Positions 43,652 to 52,458 of a stretch of DNA of 64,000 nucleotides are shown piece after piece. The translations under genes were made by a program, and so were the position numbers. How positions within the stretch are numbered: position 1 is the stretch's first letter; every line of letters starts with the position of its first letter. Origin of the DNA: Cystobasidiopsis lactophilus (Eukaryota; Basidiomycota; Agaricostilbomycetes; Agaricostilbales; Chionosphaeraceae); NCBI GenBank assembly GCA_001599975.1, contig BCIO01000002.1, positions 2,057,883 through 2,121,882 of the forward strand, in the 5' to 3' direction. A model generated the notes under the pieces. The model was not told where the DNA came from, made no database searches, and worked only from the letters and a program-made list of their open reading frames with translations.

Positions 43652-45425
43652 ATGGCGCCTCCAAAGCACCTCAAGGAGATGGTGGACTCCGTGTTGAGCC
43701 TAGACAACAGCGCTACCGTCCTGACTCGGGCTGCCTTCTTGTCGCCGGGATACGAAGACGCACTGCAGGCCCTATTTCAACGCTTGGCCGGCGAAATATT
43801 GCGCTCCCTCACCAATGCTCTGCCCGAGCTCGACAAGGAGGCAGCGTTGGTTGCCTTTCAGTCTGGAGGGCGCTCGAAGTATTTGGACCGCGCCATAACA
43901 GATGCGACTCGCACTCTCACCAAAAGTGTCCAGCTAAAAGGCGCCCATTGCATTCCCGACTACGAGCTGAGGGACCAGAGTCGTCGCCACGGCGCGTTTG
44001 AGACGATCGAGGAATGCGTTCACAAGAAATGCACTGCCAGATGGAGGAAGTTGCACCAAGGCGGACGTTGGTGAGTGCCCACGACGGCACTTGGACTGAA
44101 TGCTGACGGAAGGAGCCAGTCGCCTTGTGTTCGACAAGTCGCCGCTCGTCATTGGCACTGAGGACTACTCTTCGGTGGTGACCTCGATGCCCTTGCACTG
44201 CGCCAAATACAAAGATTTGCCCGGTCTCGACTCCTTGACTATCCCTTCGCCAGAGGCCGGTCTACCAGAGTTTTTCGAAATCGCCGCTTCTATTTCAGAA
44301 ACAAGGATTCCAGCCATCGATGTGCTGGCCACCGGCCTTGCCATGCCTTCTGCCCAGTCCTCGACTTCTCAGCTGCCTTCTTTTGACTCGCCTGGACTGA
44401 TGGTCACGCATCCGCAGCAGTCTGCCTCGCATCATTCGAAGTACGACAAAGTCTCTACCTATTATCTGTCAGGCGAACTCTGAAATTCGATACCAGTGGA
44501 TCGAGCACCAAGCGTCCGCCAGGCCGCAGCTTCAAATCCCAGAACATGCCTTCCAAGCGACGAATCATCATGCCGTCCTCGGACAGCGAAGGGGAGGAGC
44601 GCAAACAGGCAGCACGCCGTCCGGCGAACTTTGAGGTGACCGTGGAGGTTCCAGTGTCGCAGCCCAGGGTTCAACCGCCTGTCATTCGCCCCCAAGGCAC
44701 TCAAAGGTTTGTTTTCTCAGCTAAGTATGCCATGTCAAACCAATCTGACAATGGTATCAAGCTCATCTCAAACGCTGCTCGAGAGCGAGGATGAGGTCAA
44801 GCCCGGACCCTTTTCATCGCCGCCATCTACTCCTCTCTCTTCTTTGGGCATCCCAGAGACCTACGGCTCGCCATACCTCTCCCAGACTCCTTTAGATCGA
44901 CCCAACAGCGAGAGCCAGAGCCGATCAGACGACATGCCAACACCGACGCCGGGCTTCGTCGACTCGCCCACTTTCTCAGCTTCGACTGGCTTCCTCGGCG
45001 CCTCTCTGTTCTTCGATGTCCACGCTGACGGCGATATAGACGATCTAGAGGTGCGTTACTTGTTTGCTGTCTCCAAGTAGTCCCCGTGCTAAGCAGCTTC
45101 TATTGCTTCAGCTGGACGAACGTGAGTCTTCACCTCCTTCGATCCGTGAATTGAGTCTCAGGAGGTTTTTTCTCGCACAGCACTCTCCTATGACGTTTTG
45201 ACCAGCGTGTTGGCCAATCGCTACGGCTCCCGATCCATCCGCTATGCCGGCCCCTCTGGTGGCAAATGGGGTGCGCTTTGATCCTATCTGTCGATTGCGC
45301 TGCGCCTGATACCTCTACAAGCAGCTTTGAAAGCCAACAGCTTCAGCCATGCCCTCTCGGAGGCCCGCAGAAGCAATGCGAGGGTTCAGCTCTACATCGG
45401 CGACGTCCGCGACAGCCAGCGCTAG
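43652..45425 (+). CDS. Unknown protein C1: Cys/His finger, SIM-like motif, conserved C-terminal module
   Basis: Seven exons, 43652-44070, 44120-44440, 44497-44706, 44762-45050, 45112-45121 (10 nt), 45181-45270 and 45325-45425, give 479 aa. The N-terminal helical region (FLSPGYEDALQALFQRL) leads to Cys100, Cys122, His124, Cys127, Cys140: C-x21-C-x-H-x2-C-x12-C, almost identical in spacing to C2. The phase-2 intron falls right at Cys140, and SPLVIGTEDYSSVV follows. Residue about 268 starts a hydrophobic-acidic motif (RRIIMPSSDSEGEE) resembling a SUMO-interacting motif. A long Ser/Pro-rich linker precedes the C-terminal module (SYDVLTSVLANRYG, then ALKANSFSHALSEARR). No family recognised; a diverged Siz/PIAS-like protein is the best guess. 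Confidence 0.68.
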
Positions 45426-45703
45426 CAATTCGCCTCTTGTACTCCCGCCGTTGCTCTTGTACCATACTTCTCGAAAACCAGACTGCGGCACACCCACGAA
45501 GTTCCTTTGTTCTTCCTCCGTGACTTGGCTCTGTTCAAACCTCTTCTGTGATTGAGTGCCACGCGATGTGACCGATTCAGTGCCCCTCGTGATGCTCAAA
45601 AATGCTTCTCTTGCTCTTGCTCTTGCTCTTGCCCAGCCAACAACATCAGGTCTACCGCCACACCGGCCGGGCGAAGTGTGCTGCACGCCGAGTCACAGCC
45701 ATC

Positions 45704-47188
45704 ATGGCCTCTCGCCTGGACCAGCCGAGCTCTACTCAGCTGGCCAACCTCAACAAGTGGAAGGACGAGCTGGAGCGTCTCCAGCTTGAGCATGACTCTC
45801 CGAGCGCCAGAGCTCGCTTTCTCAGACCGGGCTTCGAGCTCTGCGTCGACCACATCTTCCAGCGCGGCTACGAAGAGGCGGTTGCTCGACGCACTGTCCA
45901 GCTGCCTTCGAATCCCAACTCGAGCTCCAGCTTGCTGACGGATCCTCAGGCGAGCGCAACCTTCAATACCCTCAAAATCCTGCAGGCCCCTCTGGAAAAC
46001 TGCAGACTGGTGAGCTAGCTCCCCGCTCTTCGCTGCAAGTAGTCCGCTCAGGGTCTAATATCCCTAGGGTCACGCTATCATGAGCTCCAAAAGCAGGAGA
46101 TGTGTGGCTTACGAGTCGATAGAGCGTTGTGAAGACGAAGACTGCGGCACCATCGTCAGGAAGCGCTTTGAGGGTGGCAAGTGGTATGCTCTGCCTTCTC
46201 TCCCTTGGTATCAGCTAAAACTAAGTCTTGAGCGGATCATCAGCTCTCTTGTTCACCACTTCAACAAGCAGCCTCTGCAAATAAATGGGACCGACTACAC
46301 CAATGTTGTCACCAAGATCTCGCCAAAGTGCCGACTATACGTGCCTCAGAGCCCAAAACCAGCTCCTCAGACTGTCCTTCATGTGCGAAGACCCTCCCAG
46401 GCCAGCTACACGGTGGAAGAGACGCCGCCACTGCCGGCGGAAGAGACACTGCCCCTGAAGATTGAGCATCGCCGATGTGCGACGAGGTGGGCTATTCTCC
46501 GGCTCATCCCAGGACGGACTGACACGCTAAGAGCAGCGTGGCTCCTCTCCCCAAGCAAGAGACGCCTACCTTGATCGACCTGTCGCAATCAGACGACGAA
46601 GACGAGGGCGCGAGCACCACCCACGCCTATGAAAATCAGGGCGACCAGCGAGCGGTCGGTGCACCACAAAAGTCACCGGCGCTGTCGTCTTTGTTCCGCT
46701 CGGAGTCCCCGGCTCCTCCAGCTGCCCCTGACGCGCCAGCGTTCGCTCCCGCGGCCAAATCACCGACCATGATTCCCTGCACTTTGAATTGCTACGGCAC
46801 TGTCATCGAAAACTTGGTCAGTGCTAGGATTTCCCCTCGGACCTCGCCACTCAGCTGAACTTGTGGCAAGCAGCTACCCCTCGGTGCGAACCGCCTTCCA
46901 TGCCTATCTACTACGCTTCTCGCTGTGACTTATGGGCCTGATAGACACCGAATACGGCAAATTCCAGAAGTTCTGCGATGACCTTTCCCCCCAGCCATGT
47001 CGCATCGTCTGGAGACCACCTCCAGGCTGTGAAATGAGTGAGCGTTTTCCCTAGCGGGTTCCCCGGGCTGATCCCTTATCTCTATGTGCTTACCAGTCAT
47101 TGATTCGCCTGCAACTTGGCTTTTGGCGATCCACTGGGCCCGCTCGAATGGCACCTCTTTGTGTCTGATCATCAGGCCAAACCCATAA
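45704..47188 (+). CDS. Unknown protein C2: Cys finger, SIM-like motif, conserved C-terminal module
   Basis: Seven exons, 45704-46009, 46068-46183, 46244-46486, 46534-46816, 46874-46883 (10 nt), 46945-47037 and 47097-47188, give 380 aa. The N-terminus has a charged coil (LNKWKDELERLQLEHD) and FLRPGFELCVDHIFQRG, aligning with FLSPGYEDALQALFQRL of C1. The finger is Cys100-x22-Cys123-x4-Cys128-x12-Cys141, again with a phase-2 intron at the last Cys. After it come QPLQINGTDYTNVV and, at about residue 234, TLIDLSQSDDEDEG, a good SIM match. The C-terminal module (YGKFQKFCDDLSPQPCRIVW, then WLLAIHWARSNGTSLCLII) matches C1 and C3. The 10-nt exon is at the same place and phase as in C1. Confidence 0.68.
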
Positions 47189-47554
47189 TTGCCTCTCTTC
47201 TCTTTCACGCCCATACGGGATCCTCCAAACCTGCTGTAGTTGCAATGATTTCTGTTTGTAATAGAGGCTACAGCCTTCTCTTGGCCAACATTCCCACTAC
47301 TGCAATCCGTTGCCACCCGGCTCAAACGGGACCCGCTGAACACTTTTGACTTCGTTCTACCAGTTTTGACTGTTTACAATCCTCAGAACTGCTAGTTCAG
47401 ATGTAAGGCATGATGCAATGGCATCGTGATCACCAGAACCCTCGAGGACCCTTGCCTTTCACAATCACGGAAAGGGGTTTTCTTCTGCTTTTGCCTGCCC
47501 ACGTCTCTCCTCTCGTTCTGCATCGTCGACTTCTCTGCACTGGAAGTTCACCAG
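47189..47554. other. Gap between C2 and C3
   Basis: 366 bp. Plus-strand frames enter from 47410 but start on non-ATG codons or lose frame. Missing 5' exons of C3 could be hidden here, because C3 lacks the finger seen in C1 and C2. Confidence 0.4.
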
Positions 47555-48971
47555 ATGATTCGAGACAAAGAATTTCCCGCCATTTATGTGGAGGAGCCTT
47601 CAGCGGCCTACCGACCTCCAGCTACGCGCATGCTGCTGGACCTCAAGAACCAAATCGTTCACCGCGAGCCAAGTCCTTCTCGCCTGACTATCCTAATCAG
47701 CTCCCACGCCACCAACTACTGCCCCCGTGAGTTCCTTTTGGAGCCCGTGAGACGCTTCAATTCCCTTAGCGTTTTGGCAGTCTGTGATGCGTTCCTCTTG
47801 ATCTCTTACTCGACCAGCACAGCGTCTCTGTCGCAGGCTCGCAGTGCCCACCAGGACATTCATCGCGCCCAAGAGAACGTCGTTGTCCTGTCGCTCGATA
47901 GTGAGTCTGCCTGACCTCTCGGACCGGATCTCCCTGCTCACAAAAATTTTGGCCGCAGCGAAAGTCGCCCATCGCCACGTTGAGCTCAATGAGAAAGTCT
48001 CCGAAGTCATGGACCAGTATGCCCCGACCCAGGCTTACGCCCTTCTGTTTTGGTCTTGCCGAGTTTGGGAATCGCACATAGAGTCGCATGTCGTCGTGAG
48101 TTTTTCTCCCTCTCTGTGCGCTGGAAGGTGAAATGACATAATGAAGAGCAGCCACGAGTTCAGCCCCTGTGGAAACGACTCAGGTCGCTCCTCGACAAGA
48201 CGGTCCCGGTCTACCTGAGCACGCTCACCTCATTCATCCCGGACAAGCGCATGACCGACTCCGATGCCTTGGCCGCTCTCAAGAAAATCGTCGAAAAGGG
48301 CGAAAAGTGGCCCGAAGTCATCGACTTGACTGGCGACGACGATGATGAAGACGACCAGCAGGAAATGCGCTCGAGTCCCCCAGCCCGCACACCACCTGCT
48401 GGCCCAAAGCCGCGTATCGACCAGATAGCTGGAAGCCCTGAGACGCCATCGTCTGGATATGTCAAGAAGCAGATGGACATCGGAGATCAGAGCGTGCCGG
48501 TGAAAGCTTCCTCGCCCACCGAGATGCACTTGGACAACGACCATCCGCTGCATGGCTTGCCGGAAGAGAAGACAATCTTGGTCAAAGCCTGGTCCAATCC
48601 ATCCGCCGGAAGCGACAGGCCATTCTGCTTTTCTGTAGGTTGTTCCCACCCGCTGGATACTGAGCTCAATCGCTCGCTCTCCGCCAGATCACCCCAAGCG
48701 CCACCAACCACTTTCTCGCGCATGTTCTGCAGTCTGGATTTGGCCCTTACCAGCTGGTGACGTTTTACGGCGGCCACGGCGCGAGTCGTGTCACTTGGTG
48801 TGAGTGACCTTCTCTTTGCGTTTTCCCCCCTGGAAATCCTTACTCTCGTACCCAGCTTTGGATGACGATCTGGCTTTGAAGAGGGCCATCAACCAGGTCA
48901 AGGTCGATTCGGCCATGACAGAGCAGCCCGCCACTCTCAAGCTCATTGTCGACTGCCCTCGCCATTCTTGA
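47555..48971 (+). CDS. Unknown protein C3: canonical SIM-like motif and conserved C-terminal module
   Basis: Six exons, 47555-47726, 47823-47900, 47959-48095, 48164-48634, 48688-48799 and 48856-48971, give 361 aa. The N-terminal half (residues 1-180) is predicted helical and shows no finger. At about residue 181 it has EVIDLTGDDDDEDD, a textbook SIM-type core (V-I-D-L-T then acidic run). The C-terminus aligns with C1 and C2: FLAHVLQSGFGPYQLVTFYGG, Trp at the phase-1 junction, then LALKRAINQVKV and ATLKLIVD. This last module resembles a small beta-grasp such as PB1, but I cannot assign it. The first exon may not be the true start. Confidence 0.62.
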
Positions 48972-49173
48972 TACCCTTCAACAATGCGGCTTTATACCAG
49001 AATTAGTGCTATAGCCTAATGTCTACCACGCTGCAAGCGGCCGCATCGCGCCCGAGTCTTGCTTCTTGTTCGCTGTCAACGACGACCTGCTCCTGAGCAT
49101 TCTCTTCCGGCAAACCTAAGACCGCAAATGTGACTGCCCTTCGATGTAACTTACACTGCACAGGATTGAACGC

Positions 49174-49608
49174 ATGGGCAGGTCTTACAACAGGCAAATC
49201 GCCGAGTACGCCCGGCCCGCGTTGAAGGGGTTCTGCTGCCTCATCGGCACGTTGGGCCTTTACACTGGGAGCCAATTCATTCTCGACCCGGCCTCGATGG
49301 CTGTTTCGTTTGGCCTGAAGGAAGAAGCGAAACGGGACGGACCCAGGAAGTCTTCGCCTTGGTGCTCTGTGATTGGAGGTCGAACTTTGGGCACGTCCAG
49401 CACTATCCTGGCCCTGGCGTACTTGAGGGCTTGGCGGGCAGCTGGAATCGTGCTGGCTGTTTCTGGAGGGATCTCTGGCATGGCGGATGCGCTCGTCTTG
49501 AGGCAAGCGTCGAAGGAGGATCCGGAGAGCGCAGGTCCTGCAGCGGGCCATTTTGCCACTGCTGTTTTCATGATCGCTTCTGGCACTGGCTTGTATTATC
49601 TCTGTTGA
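49174..49608 (+). CDS. Small four-helix membrane protein, DUF4267-like
   Basis: Single exon, 144 aa. Four hydrophobic segments are visible: FCCLIGTLGLYTGSQFIL, a TLGTSSTILALAYL segment, AAGIVLAVSGGISGMADALVL and FATAVFMIASGTGLYYL. The VIGGRTLGTSS and GGISGMADALVLRQ motifs, and the overall length, fit the DUF4267 family of uncharacterised fungal membrane proteins. There is no signal peptide. The stop codon ends only 10 bp before the next open reading frame on the same strand. Function unknown. Confidence 0.78.
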   Translation: MGRSYNRQIAEYARPALKGFCCLIGTLGLYTGSQFILDPASMAVSFGLKEEAKRDGPRKSSPWCSVIGGRTLGTSSTILALAYLRAWRAAGIVLAVSGGISGMADALVLRQASKEDPESAGPAAGHFATAVFMIASGTGLYYLC

Positions 49609-49618
49609 TTGTTTGTAG

Positions 49619-52255
49619 ATGGAGATCACACCCGCCCTCCTCCTCTCAGCTGCTTTTGCCAATTTGTTTTCTTTTGGAGACGAGCAGCCTTCGATGGACG
49701 AGCCGCCCGAGAGCGCTTCTGACGCCCCGCCGCCTCTAGAGCTCTGCGTCAAGCTCATCTACAAGCTGGTGGACGTCGACCACGCCGGCGTGCACTGGAA
49801 CTTGCTCAAGGATGCGCTGAATGCGCTCGAGGTGGTGGAAAGGCACCGGCAATGGAACGTCGGGACGGCGAAGAGCCTGTTCGCGGAAACAGAGCGGCGG
49901 CCAGAGCTCAAGGAGCTGCTAGGGGAGACTTTGACGAAGGAGGTTCGGCAGGTGCGACGGAGCGGGCGGGCCAAGGCGCAGAGGCAGAAGTATTGGAGTG
50001 CGTTTTGGTCTTGCGCGCCTTGCCAACGCCCGCATGCTCACTAAGGCTTCGTGTGTACAGATACCAGCCTGGGATGGAGGCGGTACCACATCATTGACAG
50101 CCTAATTCACGAGGAGCACTCGCCAACCAACACAGCGCACGCAAATCGCCTCTCCGAACGATACTGTCACCTCAACGAGGACCCGTTCTTCCTGAATGCT
50201 AGCGAGGCCGAGATACGAGACTCTGCCGACTGGATCAGCACCATCCGCCGCCAGATCCAACAGGCCACCAAGAACCCGCCCGACTCCAAGCAGTTCAAAG
50301 CCCTCATGGACGAGCTCAAGAAGTGGCGGCAGAGCATCAACGTTAGCGCGCTGCATGAACTCACGATAGCCTTCACCAAGAAGGTCGAGGCGGACCGAAA
50401 GGTGCTGATGCAGGCGCAAGAGAAGATTGGCGGCGTCAACCCTTTTGCGACCGCTCCCCTGTCGCCCATCGTGCCGCAAGAAGTGGCCGCTCCTCCACCA
50501 TCGCCACCTGCTCCTGCTGTTGAGGAGTCGGTGCTCGCCCCAGAGCCAGAAGTTCCGCAAGCTGGGCCCAGCGCACAGACCATCGAGCAACAAGTGCAGG
50601 CGGTCGCGCAAACAGCCCGAGAGCGCTCCTCGTCTATCGAGATCCTCGAAAAGGCGCCGCCTCGCCGCGCGTCAACTGGTCCAAAGAAGAAGCGGCTTTC
50701 CCGGCCTGCTCTACCTTCCAGCGACTCTGATATCGAGCATGTGTTCGGCTACACGCCCATTGGCAGCGCCAAAGGAAAATCGGCATCTGCTCGACCTTCT
50801 TTAGCGGCGTCCAACTCTTCCAACCGCTCGCCTAGCGTGCGAGCACCGCCGTCGGTCCCCTTACCGCCGACCCTTGCGGACGTGCTGGCAGACGAAAGCC
50901 TGCAGGCACCAATGGAAGGCGCTGTTGCTCAAGAAAGTGCTGCAGCACCAGCACAAGACATCTTCGTGCCCTCAGCGGCAGGGCCGGCGCCTGTCCAGCC
51001 AGAGGCCGAGGAGCCAATCCAAGACGCCGCGAAAGCAGACGCATCGCAATCCCAAGCTTCGACCCTCGAATACATCAACGAACCTCCGAAATCGGCGCCT
51101 GCACCGCAAAATGCCTCTCAGAGCGACGGGGCCGACAAGGGGCCCGCGGCGGATTCGCAAGCCTCGACGCTCTCCTACATCGACCCTCCGGAACCCTCGC
51201 CGCCCGAAGATGGCCAAGTCATAGAGACGGTGGACGTGGTCATGCCAGAGGCGACGACAATCACCAAAGTTGCGCCACGCTTGCCATCGCCGATCCCACC
51301 AGCTGAATTGCAGCCGGAGCAGCCCGTCCTCCCTGCAGGCACTTTGCTCTCCCGCATAGTTGCTACCACTCGCACTTTAGCCGAGACGAACAAGTTTTTC
51401 GTGCCCAACTCGCAGCCCTCGCCGGCCTCGTCCAAGAAGACGGGCAGCTCTGGCGGCCCATCCCAAAAGCTGCAATCCTCCAGCCAGCCTACACCTTCCC
51501 GAACCACCGACTCGGCCAGAGTGTCCGAGACGTCGGTTGAACGCTCGTCCAACTCTTTCCCCGAGAACCAGCTGGGTCTGAAGCCTTCGCAGTTTCCTTC
51601 AGCCTCCAAGGTGCTAGGCGGCGAGCAGCAAGAAACGGCGGCAGCAGACGATTCACCGATCAAATCGGCCACCAACCGCAAGAGGAGCCTGGTCATCGAT
51701 CTCGACGAGCAGCCGCCAGTTGCTAAGAAGGCCAAGCTGGCAGCACCAGCGTCTCCGCCACCACCGGCTGCTACCAGGCCACCTCTACCTCAAGACGAAC
51801 CAGTACTACAAGACGAGGATGCCGAGGAGGAAGTGGACCCGGATAGGCCACTGACCGAGTCGATGGAGTACGCCATGGACACATTCAAGGAGGCGTCCAG
51901 CAAGATGACCGTCAACTTGTTTTTGGCCGCTCGGACGAAGGGCTTCCAAGTCACGGATGAGCACTTCCGGCGCGCTGGACTAGGTCAGTGCCCTGCCTCA
52001 TGTCAGCCTGGATGGGAGCTGAAGCCGCGCTGTTGACCAGCTGAGGGAACGACGTCCAGGCCAGAGACTCACATCCCCGACTCCCAGCCTTCACCTTTGC
52101 CCGTTTCCATCTCCGCTTTGGACCAAGCGATGGACGAGGACGACCCAGAGTCCAGCTCCCAGCAGAACTCAAACCAAGCGATGTTGAACCTGCGCAGGGA
52201 GTTCGAGCAGACGCGCCAGGAGATGGAATTGGGCATGTGGCAGAGCCCAAAGTAG
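49619..52255 (+). CDS. Large, mostly disordered protein of unknown function
   Basis: Three exons, 49619-49997, 50061-51983 and 52065-52255, give 830 aa. The N-terminal third (about 1-270) is structured and helical, with LELCVKLIYKLVDVDHAGVH, RRYHIIDSLIHEEH and ADWISTIRRQIQQATKNPP. The rest is rich in Pro, Ser and Ala and low in complexity. It carries two copies of a QASTL-E/S-YI motif (about residues 335 and 370) and a SIM-like LVIDLDEQ near 670. The C-terminal end is helical (AMLNLRREFEQTRQEMEL). No family recognised. The ATG at 49619 is immediately preceded by a 3'-splice-like gtttgtag, so the true start may be the Met at 49694 or in an upstream exon. Confidence 0.65.
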
Positions 52256-52458
52256 CCTCTCACTTAATTTGGCTGTAGCAATTGGGCCTTTTGTATTTCT
52301 AGCAGAGGTGGCGAACCGTGCGGCTGAGCCGCACGGCGCAGTGGCATTGTCGACTCTTGATCCCCGACGGTCGCCCTCGCCTTTCTGTTGTCCGGTCCAG
52401 TCCATTTTAAAGAGTAGTTTGTTCAACGGCGCCCAAGAGGCAGACACATTAAAGCAAC

